Made by a program: the position numbers and the translations under genes. This document shows positions 16,019 through 24,106 of a DNA stretch of 43,504 nt, piece by piece; position 1 is the stretch's first letter; each line of letters opens with the position of its first letter. The notes beneath the pieces were generated by a model, which saw only the letters and a program-made list of their open reading frames with translations, was not told where the DNA came from and did not search any database. Source of the DNA: JAYZDP01 sp036337765 (GTDB taxonomy: Bacteria > Acidobacteriota > Thermoanaerobaculia > Multivoradales > Multivoraceae); contig JAYZDP010000103.1 of the NCBI GenBank assembly GCA_036337765.1, positions 1 through 43,504 of the forward strand. The letters run 5' to 3'.

Positions 16019-17043
16019 CCGATCCTGGACTTCGCGCGGACGATTGTGCGGATCGCGTCTCGCTTCTGAAGACGGGCCATCAGAGCGAGCAGAAGGAGCT
16101 CGCGCAGCTGCGCAGCGGCCTTCTCGGTACGCCGCGCGAGATTCCGTCGCGCTACTTCTACGACGCCACCGGCTCGGCGCTCTTCGAGCGCATCTGCGGG
16201 CTCGACGAGTACTACCAGGCCCGCACCGAGGGCGCCCTGCTCGAGGCGCATGCCGACCGGATCGTCGAGACCGCACGAGCCGACGAGTTGATCGAGATCG
16301 GGTCCGGAGCAGCAACCAAGACGCGCTCACTGCTACGAGCCATGGAGCGACTCCACGGCACGGCTGTCTATCGGCCGCTCGACGTCGACGACGACATGCT
16401 TGCCCGAGTCGGCGAGGAGCTCTGCATGGAGTTCCCCGAGCTGCGCGTCGAAGCGATCGAAGGCGACTTCACCCATTCCTTGGCCCACGTTCCCCCTGGC
16501 GAACGACAGCTCTTCATCTTTCTCGGCGGCACCATCGGCAATCTCCACCCGACCCTCGAAGCTCCGGGCTTTATTCGCATGATTGCTTCTCGCATGTCGG
16601 CGAGCGACCACTTCCTTCTCGGCACCGACCTGATCAAGAGCCCCGACCGCCTGGAAGCGGCCTACAACGACTCCGAGGGGATCACCGTGACCTTCAACCG
16701 CAACATCCCCGAAGTGGTGAACCGCAAGGCGGGAGGCGATTTCGATCCCGGCGTCTACGAGCACCGCGCCTTCTATGACACCCAGCACAACTGGATCGAG
16801 ATGCGCCTCGTCGCCACGCGCGACCAGCACGTCACCCTTCGCACCCTCGACGTCGAGTTATCGATCGAGGCCGGCGAAGAAATCCGCACCGAGATCAGCG
16901 CCAAGTACGACCGCCAGCGCGTCGACGGCCTGCTCGGGCAAGCCGGCATGCTGGCGGTCGATTGGCTCACCGACCCGGAAGAGCTCTTCGCGCTAACGCT
17001 TGCAAAACCCGTACGAATGGGCGCGGCGCCGCGAGGTGCTTGA
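16015..17043 (+). CDS. egtD: L-histidine N-alpha-methyltransferase EgtD
   Basis: 342 residues. EgtD trimethylates the alpha-amino group of histidine with S-adenosylmethionine to give hercynine, the first step of ergothioneine synthesis. Family sequences seen: REIPSRYFYDATGSALFERI, LDEYYQARTE (Tyr66/67), LIEIGSGAATKTR, and the SAM-site FLGGTIGNLHP (Asn176). AYNDSEGITVTFNRN (Tyr217) and RTEISAKY (Glu293) follow; these correspond to substrate-binding residues of mycobacterial EgtD. The TTG start at 16015 overlaps the transporter stop by four bases. No EgtB sulfoxide synthase, EgtC or EgtE is in the window. The cell may finish ergothioneine elsewhere, use hercynine, or combine import with partial synthesis. 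Assignment to the EgtD family is firm. Confidence 0.92.
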   Translation: MTDPGLRADDCADRVSLLKTGHQSEQKELAQLRSGLLGTPREIPSRYFYDATGSALFERICGLDEYYQARTEGALLEAHADRIVETARADELIEIGSGAATKTRSLLRAMERLHGTAVYRPLDVDDDMLARVGEELCMEFPELRVEAIEGDFTHSLAHVPPGERQLFIFLGGTIGNLHPTLEAPGFIRMIASRMSASDHFLLGTDLIKSPDRLEAAYNDSEGITVTFNRNIPEVVNRKAGGDFDPGVYEHRAFYDTQHNWIEMRLVATRDQHVTLRTLDVELSIEAGEEIRTEISAKYDRQRVDGLLGQAGMLAVDWLTDPEELFALTLAKPVRMGAAPRGA

Positions 17044-17053
17044 AGGAGGCGAT

Positions 17054-17257
17054 GTGAAGAAGATCGAAGTTCCCGAGGACCGGTACAACGAGATCGGCGA
17101 GCTCATCCACAGTGCATCGAGCCCGGTCGGCATCGACGCACGGCACACCCACATCCTCATCCTCCACATGCTCAGCCGCATCGAAGAGCGCCTGCAGCGG
17201 CTCGAGGTCGCCTCGGGCGTCGACCCGGTCGCAGAACCTCCTGAAAAGCCTTTGTAA
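17054..17257 (+). CDS. Small conserved-looking protein at the end of the egtD operon
   Basis: 67 residues, starting GTG at 17054 behind a strong Shine-Dalgarno (AAGGAGG, 17043-17049) that overlaps the egtD stop. The protein begins KKIEVPEDRYNEIGELIHSA. A helix-rich part follows (THILILHMLSRIEERLQRLEVA) that looks able to coil, then an acidic-proline tail. It is only ten bases after egtD, so it belongs to the transporter-egtD operon. I do not recognise the family. The good ribosome site and amphipathic pattern argue it is real, perhaps a partner or regulator of EgtD or the transporter. Confidence 0.7.
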   Translation: MKKIEVPEDRYNEIGELIHSASSPVGIDARHTHILILHMLSRIEERLQRLEVASGVDPVAEPPEKPL

Positions 17258-17300
17258 AACAGCGCTTGCAGCGGGAACCGCGCCCCCCGCAATGGCGTAG

Positions 17301-17337
17301 TCCAATTGTTCGACGACGAAGTCGAACCACAATTGGA
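17301..17337. repeat. Strong inverted repeat after the egtD operon
   Basis: TCCAATTGT (17301-17309) pairs perfectly with ACAATTGGA (17329-17337). Inside it, TTCGAC (17309-17314) can pair with GTCGAA (17321-17326), sharing one T with the outer arm and leaving a small bulge. An RNA hairpin of about 14 pairs results. It has no T-run, so it is not a canonical intrinsic terminator. It may be a processing hairpin for the operon 3' end or the edge of an inserted element, since a broken nuclease gene follows directly. Confidence 0.6.
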
Positions 17338-17388
17338 GGTTCCCTACATGCATATACCGGTTTCACACCCTGGCCTTGTCTCGTGGCG

Positions 17389-17570
17389 AAGATCTCAGTC
17401 CACGGCAAGGATCTCGCGCAGACCCTTGTTTCCGCTGGCCTGGCCTGACCTGGGCGGACGAAGGCGGATCCTCCCTCGCCGCAGAGCAGGAGAAGGCGAA
17501 GGAGTCGAACGACGGCCTGTGGGCGGACGGCACCCCGGCCGCGCCATGGGACTACCGAGCGCAGTCGTAG
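17389..17570 (+). pseudogene. 3' remnant of a staphylococcal-nuclease-like (SNase) gene
   Basis: Frame 1 reads KISVHGKDLAQTLVSAGLA and stops at about 17448. Shifting by -1 at the repeated GGCCTGGCCTG near 17435-17446 gives LTWADEGGSSLAAEQEKAKE, then NDGLWADGTPAAPWDYRAQS and a stop at 17570. Joined, this is the typical C-terminal third of thermonuclease-family proteins: V-x-G-x-D-x-N/A-x-x-L-V-x-x-G-x-A, then an Ala/Glu-rich helix, GLW and P-x-PW-x-YR. The N-terminal beta-barrel with the catalytic residues is absent. The gene is therefore truncated and frameshifted. It lies between the 17301-17337 dyad and the convergent MFS gene. Confidence 0.65.
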
Positions 17571-17582
17571 TCGTTAGCCGTG

Positions 17583-18803
17583 CTACACCGAAGCGGCCTC
17601 GGGGGCGACCCCGGGGTCGTCTTGTCCCGCTTCGTGGCGGCTTGCAGGTAGAAGGACCGTCAGCAGCGCCGCCAACAACCCACGGGCGGCGCCCGCCTGG
17701 ATCACCGGCACGAGGCCCCAGCGGTCGGCGAGTAGCCCGATCAGCACACTCGCCACCGCACCGATGCCGAAGAGATAGCCGAGCGCCAACCCCGACGCCA
17801 ACCCCTGCCGCACCGGTAGGAAGGACTGAGCCATCACGATCAGAATGCTGTGGGCCGCACCAAGAAACCCGCCGGTCAGAAATGCCAGGGCGAAGGCCCA
17901 GCCTGCCCCGACCACCGGCAGCGGTACCAGCAGTACGGCTCCGAGAAGGGTCGTGACCGCCACCACGGGTCGCCGCCCGAGCCGGTCCGCAACGTGACCC
18001 GCGGCGACCCCAGAGAAACCCGCGCCGAGCCAGAAGAGACCGGTCACCAGGCCGTAGTACGTCGGGCTGAAGCCGGCCTCGGCGAAGATCGCAGGAAGGA
18101 AGGCCGAGGTACCGATGGTCGTCCAGCCGCGACAGGTGAAGATCACGACCAGCAGCGCGACGACGCCGGCCGAGCCGCCGTCTCGCGATTCACGACCGCG
18201 CGCCTGCTCGAGATGAGGATGAGGGGACGGCTTCGTCGACCGTAGGCCGAGGGCCATCAGCACCACCGTCGGTAGGGCCAGCACCGCGAGCCAGTAGACC
18301 CCCTTCGGCCCGACCCGCTCGAGCAGCGCGCCGGTCATCGCAGGGCCGCCCGCGAGGCCGATCTGGCCACACAGGAAGAAGATCGCAGTAGTGGTCGCGG
18401 CCCGGCCGGCGATCGCCCGGGAAGCGTGCATCGTTCCCTGCGGATGAAAGGCCCCGGAGCCCAGCGCGCCGATAGCGAAGAGGCCGAGAAAGAGCCAATA
18501 GCTGCCGACGGCATCCGCGGCGAAGACCGCCAGCGCGACGAAGCCGATCGTCCACACCAGGCTCGAGGGTCCGAGCCAACGACTACCGATGCGATCAGCG
18601 AGAAAGCCGAAGGGCGGCTGGGTGACGCCGGCGAGAAACTGATACGAGCCGACCGCGAGCCCGACCTGTGCGGCGCTCAGCGCCATCGGCTGTCGCAGGA
18701 AGGCGACGAGCACCGGTCCCATGCTGTTGAAGACGTCGATTGTCAGGTGCCCCACGGTCACTGCCAGATACGGTGTGGCCTGGAATCTGCGCTTGGGGCC
18801 CAT
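17583..18803 (-). CDS. Major facilitator superfamily transporter, fosmidomycin-resistance (Fsr) like
   Basis: About 406 residues with twelve predicted hydrophobic helices. The first-half loop QPPFGFLADRIGSRWLG and the second-half VAAGHVADRLGRRPVVAVTT are the duplicated MFS loop 2-3 motifs. The GSGAFHPQGTMHASR segment in helix 4 is typical of the Fsr group, whose best known member exports fosmidomycin. Natural substrate is unknown. The ATG at 18801-18803 (MGPKRRF) is preferred to a TTG four codons upstream. It is divergent from the dehydratase gene with 50 bases between starts. The 3' end faces the SNase remnant. Confidence 0.88.
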   Translation of the reverse strand: MGPKRRFQATPYLAVTVGHLTIDVFNSMGPVLVAFLRQPMALSAAQVGLAVGSYQFLAGVTQPPFGFLADRIGSRWLGPSSLVWTIGFVALAVFAADAVGSYWLFLGLFAIGALGSGAFHPQGTMHASRAIAGRAATTTAIFFLCGQIGLAGGPAMTGALLERVGPKGVYWLAVLALPTVVLMALGLRSTKPSPHPHLEQARGRESRDGGSAGVVALLVVIFTCRGWTTIGTSAFLPAIFAEAGFSPTYYGLVTGLFWLGAGFSGVAAGHVADRLGRRPVVAVTTLLGAVLLVPLPVVGAGWAFALAFLTGGFLGAAHSILIVMAQSFLPVRQGLASGLALGYLFGIGAVASVLIGLLADRWGLVPVIQAGAARGLLAALLTVLLPASRHEAGQDDPGVAPEAASV

Positions 18804-18853
18804 GGCGCCGGGCAATCTAGCACCGCTAGTTCGGCCGGGTTAGCCTCTGCTCC

Positions 18854-19813
18854 GTGACCGACCTGTGCATCGACCTCGACGACGTGCGCGCCGCTGCGCG
18901 CCGGATCGACGGAGTTGCGCACCGGACTCCGGTCCTGACTTCCACAAGCGTCGACCGCATCCTCGGCGCGAAGGTCTTCTTCAAGTGCGAGAACCTACAG
19001 AAGGTCGGTGCTTTCAAGTTCCGCGGCGCCATGAACACGGTCGCGCAGCTGACGGACGACGAGCTCGCCCGCGGCGTCGCCACCCACTCCTCGGGCAACC
19101 CCGCCGCGGCGCTCGCGCTGGCGGCCGCCGAGCGCGGCGCCCGGGCCCGGATCGTGATGCCGACGACGGCCCCGGCGGTCAAGAAGGCCGCCGTTGAGGG
19201 CTATGGCGCCGAGATCACGTTCTGCGAGCCCAGCCTCGAGGCACGCGAGACGACTCTTGCTTCGATCGTCGCCAACGACGGATGCGTCGAGGTCCACCCC
19301 TTCGACGAGCCACGAGTCATCGCCGGCCAGGGCACCGCGGCAATGGAGCTGTTGGACCAGACCGATGCCCTGGAAGCGGTTCTCACGCCGGTCGGTGGCG
19401 GCGGACTGCTCTCGGGGTCCGCGATCGTGGTGACCGAATCCGCGGGCGACGCGAAGGTGTGGGGCTGCGAGCCCGCCGGCGCCGACGATGCGTTTCGCTC
19501 GCTGGAGCTGGGGGCCATCCAGCCCTCGATCGATCCCGACACCATCGCCGACGGCCTCCTGACCTCGCTTGGTGAGCACACCTTCGCCATCATCCGCGAC
19601 CGCGTCGTCGGCATCGTGACGGTGAGCGAGGCGGCAATCGTCGACGCCATGCGCCTGGTCTGGGAGCGGATGAAGATCGTCATCGAGCCGTCGGCAGCCG
19701 TCCCTGTCGCGGTGCTGCTCGAGCGGCGCAACGCGATCGACGCCTCTCGCATCGGCGTCGTTCTATCCGGCGGCAACGTAGATCTTGCTCGCCTACCGTG
19801 GAGCCGCAAATGA
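18854..19813 (+). CDS. PLP-dependent serine/threonine dehydratase, serine racemase-like
   Basis: 319 residues, fold type II PLP enzyme. KCENLQKVGAFKFRGAMNTV carries the Schiff-base Lys. HSSGNPAAALALAA replaces the usual SSGNHxQ but keeps the catalytic Ser. TAPAVKKAAVEGYGAEITFC, EPRVIAGQGTAAMELL, the phosphate loop VGGGGLLSG, and CEPAGADD follow; the last matches the Glu/Asp metal site of serine racemase. LVWERMKIVIEPSAAVPVAV and the C-terminal VLSGGNVDL are also racemase-like. It probably deaminates serine or threonine to 2-keto acids and may also racemise serine. It starts with GTG at 18854. It overlaps the deaminase gene by ATGA. Confidence 0.9.
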   Translation: MTDLCIDLDDVRAAARRIDGVAHRTPVLTSTSVDRILGAKVFFKCENLQKVGAFKFRGAMNTVAQLTDDELARGVATHSSGNPAAALALAAAERGARARIVMPTTAPAVKKAAVEGYGAEITFCEPSLEARETTLASIVANDGCVEVHPFDEPRVIAGQGTAAMELLDQTDALEAVLTPVGGGGLLSGSAIVVTESAGDAKVWGCEPAGADDAFRSLELGAIQPSIDPDTIADGLLTSLGEHTFAIIRDRVVGIVTVSEAAIVDAMRLVWERMKIVIEPSAAVPVAVLLERRNAIDASRIGVVLSGGNVDLARLPWSRK

Positions 19814-20829
19814 ACGTCGAGTCGTTTCTGGTGCGGATGCCGAAAGCGGAGCTGCACGTCCACCTGGAAGGCACCTTTCGCCCCGAGACCCTGCTTCATC
19901 TCGCCGGCCGTCATGGGGTGGCACTACCGGCCGACGATGCTGCGGGGGTGCGGCGCTGGTTTCAGTTCACCAGCTTCGAGCATTTCGTGGAGATCTTCGT
20001 CACCTGTTCGAGCTGCCTGCGCGATGGTGAGGACTTCTACCTGCTGACACAGGACTTCCTCGCCGAGCAGGCGGTGCAGAACGTGCTCTACAGCGAGGTG
20101 CACTTCACCATCTCGACCCACCTCTGGCGCGGTTGCGACGGCGAGGAGATCCGCGCCGCCATCGATCAGGCGATCGCCGAGGGCGAGGCCCACCACGGCG
20201 TGCGCATGAAGCTCATCCCCGACATCGTGCGCAACCTCGAGGTCGAGCGCGCCGATGCCACGGTCGAGTGGGTGATCGCAGGCCGTGAGGGCAACGTGGT
20301 GGCCATGGGCATGGGTGGTATCGAGCACGGCTACCCGGCAGAGCCTTTCGCCCGTCACTACGACGCCGTCAGAGAAGCGGACCTGCACTGTGTCGCACAT
20401 GCCGGAGAAACCGGCGGACCGGAGTCGATCCGCCAGGCCCTGGAGCACTGCGGCGCCGAGCGCATCGGCCACGGGATCCGTGCCATCGACGATCCGCAGC
20501 TCTTGGCAGAGCTCGCCGCCTCCGGAATCCCGCTCGAGGTCTGCCCGTCGTCGAATGTCGCCCTCGGCAACACTCCATCCATCGCCGAACATCCGATCGC
20601 GGACCTGCATCGTGCGGGAATCGAGATCACGCTCAACTCCGACGACCCGCCGCTATTCGACACCAATCTGACTCGCGAGTACCTCCACATGCACCGCACT
20701 CACGGATACGGAGCCGCCGAGCTGGCAGAGCTCTCGGTCGCCGGCATCCGCCACTCGTTTCTGGGCGATGACGAGAAGACGGCGCTCGAGACGCGCTTCC
20801 GTGACCAGTTCGCCAAACTGGGCCTCTAG
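19810..20829 (+). CDS. Adenosine/adenine deaminase family protein
   Basis: 339 residues, TIM-barrel metal hydrolase. AELHVHLEGTFRPETLL holds the two metal-binding His. HAGETGGPESI carries the third His and catalytic Glu, RIGHGIRAIDD the next His, and ITLNSDDPPLF the metal-binding Asp. These are the complete Zn-dependent purine deaminase set. The sequence leans towards the Ade/ADAL side (HLEG, with a Phe/Glu-rich EHFVEIF segment), so adenine or an N6-modified purine is as likely a substrate as adenosine. The ATG at 19810 overlaps the dehydratase stop by four bases. Both enzymes release ammonia, which may explain the coupling. Confidence 0.92.
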   Translation: MNVESFLVRMPKAELHVHLEGTFRPETLLHLAGRHGVALPADDAAGVRRWFQFTSFEHFVEIFVTCSSCLRDGEDFYLLTQDFLAEQAVQNVLYSEVHFTISTHLWRGCDGEEIRAAIDQAIAEGEAHHGVRMKLIPDIVRNLEVERADATVEWVIAGREGNVVAMGMGGIEHGYPAEPFARHYDAVREADLHCVAHAGETGGPESIRQALEHCGAERIGHGIRAIDDPQLLAELAASGIPLEVCPSSNVALGNTPSIAEHPIADLHRAGIEITLNSDDPPLFDTNLTREYLHMHRTHGYGAAELAELSVAGIRHSFLGDDEKTALETRFRDQFAKLGL

Positions 20830-20971
20830 TCCGGGCGGTGTCGCTCTCGCACAGATAGGGCTGGCGACGAGCCATCTCCTGCGCCAGGCGATCCGCAGGT
20901 GGAGTTAGCACGGACTCCGGTTCATCCGCCTCGTCCCGATCGCAGTCGGAACCAGTCTCGTCGCCGGATGC

Positions 20972-21277
20972 ATGGTCGTTGCCACCTTCATGGGCGTCAC
21001 GACCCTCCTGGGGCCTCTCCTACACGACACTCTCGTCGGCTGGACGACGATCGAATTCGTCAGCGAGTCGGGAGCGATCGCCGGCCAGGCCATCTACTGG
21101 AGCTTCCTGTTGCTGGCGTGGCAGCTGGTCTATCTCGGACATCGCCTGGCGCAACGCTTTCGCGACGCCGAGCTCGACACCGTGCGCAACTATCTAGCAT
21201 TGGAAGCCGTACGTTTCGAGGGAAGGCTCGCGTGTGATTTCGACTTGCCTTCCCTCTGGGGGGCGCTCGCTGCGTAG
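20972..21277 (+). CDS. Small membrane protein, possibly 5'-truncated
   Basis: 101 residues from ATG 20972. Two hydrophobic segments (about 1-18 and 35-55, GAIAGQAIYWSFLLLAWQLV) are followed by a basic-acidic helix (GHRLAQRFRDAELDTVRNYL). The hydrophobic sequence actually begins upstream, at about 20921 (FIRLVPIAVGTSLVAG). No start codon lies between there and an in-frame TAG at 20906-20908. The gene may therefore have lost its start or use a rare one. The region 20830-20971 otherwise holds nothing I can identify. Family unknown. Confidence 0.4.
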   Translation: MVVATFMGVTTLLGPLLHDTLVGWTTIEFVSESGAIAGQAIYWSFLLLAWQLVYLGHRLAQRFRDAELDTVRNYLALEAVRFEGRLACDFDLPSLWGALAA

Positions 21278-21353
21278 GCCCCGAGCTTGCTCAGCCTCAC
21301 GGCCTGCTTGTTCTTCCGCGGTCGATCGGGGCCACGTACAATCCGCAGCACCC

Positions 21354-22328
21354 ATGAAGCACCTCTTCGTCGCGGATCCGCCGCAGCGCTTTCTGCCGGA
21401 CGCCGACACCACTATCGCGTTTCTGCGCGAGGCCGCTCGGCGAGACCACGAAACCCACATCTGTGAGATCGGCAGCCTGGGCGCGCGCGACGGCGGGCGC
21501 CCTGACGCCATGGCCACATCGATACAGGCCAATGACACCGAAGACTGGTTCCGGCTGGGGGATACCGCGCGCAGGCCGCTCGATTCATTCGACGTGGTGT
21601 GGATGCGCAAGGACCCGCCGTTCGACATGCGCTTCTACTACTCGACCCACCTCCTGTCGCTAGTATCGCCGCCTACTCTGGTGGTCAACGATCCTCTCTC
21701 GCTACGCGATGCCAACGAGAAGCTCGTGGCACTGCGCTTCCCGGAACTGTGCCCCGAGACGCTGATCTCGAGCGAGATCGAGGAGCTTCTGGCTTTCAAG
21801 ACGCAGCTCGGCGGCGAGATGATCATCAAGCCCCTGGGCGGTGCCGGCGGCGAGGGGATCTTCCACCTCACGGACGGGGACCGCAACGTCAAGGCGATCC
21901 TCGAGATGTCCACCCACCAGGAGACCGAGTACCTGATGGCCCAGGCCTACATTCCAGAGGTGCGCGAGGGTGACAAGCGCGTGATCCTGGTCGAGGGCGA
22001 GGCCAGGGGCGCGGTGCTCCGCATACCGCACGCCAGCGAGGCGCGCGCCAACTTCCACGTCGGCGGCGTGGCGGCGGCCACCGAGCTGACGCCGCGCGAC
22101 CTCGAGATCGCCGGTCAGGTGGGTCCCGCGATGCGGGCCATGGGTATCGTCTTCGCCGGCCTCGACATCATCGGCAACTGGATGACCGAGGTGAACGTCA
22201 CCAGCCCGACCGGCATCCGCGAGATCCGTGCCCTCGGCGGCCCGGCGATCGAGACCGACGTGCTCGACGCGGTCGAGGCACGCTGGTCTGCCGGGCGCCA
22301 GAGCTATCGCGACCGTCTCGGCATCTAG
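21354..22328 (+). CDS. gshB: Glutathione synthetase GshB
   Basis: 324 residues; joins gamma-glutamylcysteine and glycine using ATP. The N-terminal domain has KDPPFDMRFYYSTHLLSLV and NDPLSLRDANEKL, both diagnostic for bacterial GshB. The ATP-grasp domain has MIIKPLGGAGGEGIFHL, then YIPEVREGDKRVILVEGEA, the ARANFHVGGVAAATEL substrate loop and EVNVTSPTGIREI. The ATG at 21354 has no obvious Shine-Dalgarno, but it gives the standard N-terminus. It converges with ggt, with five bases between stops, and the ligase that may supply its substrate lies beyond ggt. Confidence 0.95.
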   Translation: MKHLFVADPPQRFLPDADTTIAFLREAARRDHETHICEIGSLGARDGGRPDAMATSIQANDTEDWFRLGDTARRPLDSFDVVWMRKDPPFDMRFYYSTHLLSLVSPPTLVVNDPLSLRDANEKLVALRFPELCPETLISSEIEELLAFKTQLGGEMIIKPLGGAGGEGIFHLTDGDRNVKAILEMSTHQETEYLMAQAYIPEVREGDKRVILVEGEARGAVLRIPHASEARANFHVGGVAAATELTPRDLEIAGQVGPAMRAMGIVFAGLDIIGNWMTEVNVTSPTGIREIRALGGPAIETDVLDAVEARWSAGRQSYRDRLGI

Positions 22329-22333
22329 CGGTC

Positions 22334-24106
22334 TCAATCCGGTCCGACGGCAGCGCCACCGCGGCGCGGATCCGGCACGCCTAGCCATCCGGACTCTGTG
22401 CGCATGATGGCCTGGATGTCACCGCTCGTGCGCTGGCGCTCGCGCAGAACGTAGCCCATCTCGCCCAGACGATCCTGGGCGTCCTGAGTCAGGCCGCCAG
22501 GCTCGAAGAAGACCACATCGGGCAGCGCCTGGTGGTGAACGCGCGGCGCAGCCACGGCCTCGGGCAGGCTCATGCCGTGGTCCAGGACGTTGGAGATCAC
22601 CTGAAAGACCGAGGTGATGATGGTCGATCCGCCCGGCGTGCCGACCACCATGCGCAGTTCGCCGGCCGCGTCCTCGACCACCGCCGGGCTCATCGACGAC
22701 AGCATGCGCTTGTGAGGCGCGACAGCGTTGGCCTCACCCTGCACCAAGCCGAACTGATTCGGCACGCCCGGCTTGGCGGCAAAGTCGTCCATCTCGTTAT
22801 TGAGCAGAAAGCCCGCCCCGGCCACCGTGACGCCATTGCCGTAGAACGAGTTGATGGTGGTGGTGATCGAAGCGGCCCGACCGTCGCGGCCAACGACCGA
22901 ATAGTGGGTTGTCGAGGTGCCCTCGGGGGCGATCTGGAAGGTCGGTGTGGGCGTGGCGCTGCCCGGATCGACCCGGCCGCGGAGCTCGGCGGCGTAGCCC
23001 TTCGACAGCAGCCGCTCCAGCGGCATGTCGACGAAGTCGGGATCGCCGAGGTACTGGTTGCGGTCGATGAAGGCCCAGCGCATCGCCTCGGCCTCGAGAT
23101 GGACCAGGTCCGGGGACCCAAACGCTGGCAGGACGTCGAAGCCTTCGAGGATGTTGAAGATCATCGCCATCGCCACGCCGCCCGACGACGACGGAGGCAT
23201 CGACCAGACGACATGATCGCGATAGGCGACGCGCACCGGATCGCGCCACACAGCGCGATAGGCCGCAAGATCCTCGATCGTGATCAGACCCCCACCGCGC
23301 TCCATCTCCGCGACCAGAAGATCGGCGGTCTCCCCTTCGTAGAACTCAGACGCGCCACCCTTGGCGATCCGACGCAGCGTGTCTGCGAGCTCAGGCTGCG
23401 ACCACCGCTGGCCCGCCGATGGCGACTCACCATCGATCAGGAACTGTTGGGCGCTGGTCTCGAAGCGCGCCAACAGATGCCTACCGCCGCTCAGATTGGC
23501 CGCGCGAACCTCGTCGATGACATGACCCACGGCGAGGTCTACGGCCGGCGCCACCAGGCTTTCCCAGGGCAGCGAGCCGAACTTCTCGTGCATCGCGGCC
23601 ATTCCCGCGACCGACCCGGGCACGCCGGCGGCGAGATGACCGACACGGCTCGCCTCGGTCACGTTGCCCTCGTCGTCGAGGTACATGTCGTGGTGGCCAT
23701 TCCCCGGCGCCTTCTCGCGGTAGTCAAGGGCGTGCACGCCGCCCTCGCCGTCTCGATAGACCAGAAAGCCACCGCCGCCGATGTTGCCTGCCTCCGGCAA
23801 AACGACCGCCAGTGCGAAGCCGACCGCCACGGCGGCGTCGATCGCGTTGCCACCACGGGCGAGAACGTCGGAGCCCACCTGGCTGGCGAGGGGGTGGCCG
23901 CTCGTCACCATCCCGCCAGCAGCCTCGACCGCTCGGACGCTCTCGTGCAGGGACCACCCCGCCGGAAAGAGGCCCGTGGCGACCTCGATCGCAGGGCTCT
24001 CGACCGCGGCACCGCAGGCGAAGACGAGGCCCGTGAGAGCGAGGAGGGCGCTGAAGCGCGTGCTAGGCTGCCGCGCGCCCTTTCTTCGTTTCGACGCCGC
24101 GACCAT
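22334..24106 (-). CDS. ggt: Gamma-glutamyltransferase, likely lipoprotein
   Basis: 590 residues. Ntn-hydrolase that cleaves or transfers the gamma-glutamyl group of glutathione outside the cytoplasm. It matures by self-cleavage before Thr of TSTTHYSVVG (about Thr399). GHPLASQVGSDVLARGGNAI opens the large subunit, and AGNIGGGGFLVYR and MPPSSSGGVAMAMI follow. In the small subunit LNNEMDDFA, SSMSPAVV and GTPGGSTIITSVFQVI are all family-specific. The signal sequence ends in LALTGLVFAC, a plausible lipobox with Cys31. I chose the ATG at 24104-24106, with GGGAGGG upstream. Its start codon shares CATG with the divergent ligase gene. Confidence 0.95.
   Translation of the reverse strand: MVAASKRRKGARQPSTRFSALLALTGLVFACGAAVESPAIEVATGLFPAGWSLHESVRAVEAAGGMVTSGHPLASQVGSDVLARGGNAIDAAVAVGFALAVVLPEAGNIGGGGFLVYRDGEGGVHALDYREKAPGNGHHDMYLDDEGNVTEASRVGHLAAGVPGSVAGMAAMHEKFGSLPWESLVAPAVDLAVGHVIDEVRAANLSGGRHLLARFETSAQQFLIDGESPSAGQRWSQPELADTLRRIAKGGASEFYEGETADLLVAEMERGGGLITIEDLAAYRAVWRDPVRVAYRDHVVWSMPPSSSGGVAMAMIFNILEGFDVLPAFGSPDLVHLEAEAMRWAFIDRNQYLGDPDFVDMPLERLLSKGYAAELRGRVDPGSATPTPTFQIAPEGTSTTHYSVVGRDGRAASITTTINSFYGNGVTVAGAGFLLNNEMDDFAAKPGVPNQFGLVQGEANAVAPHKRMLSSMSPAVVEDAAGELRMVVGTPGGSTIITSVFQVISNVLDHGMSLPEAVAAPRVHHQALPDVVFFEPGGLTQDAQDRLGEMGYVLRERQRTSGDIQAIMRTESGWLGVPDPRRGGAAVGPD

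Noticed and set aside
16015..17043. Complete ergothioneine biosynthesis operon
   Set aside because: Only EgtD is present; no EgtB, EgtC or EgtE sequence lies in the window.
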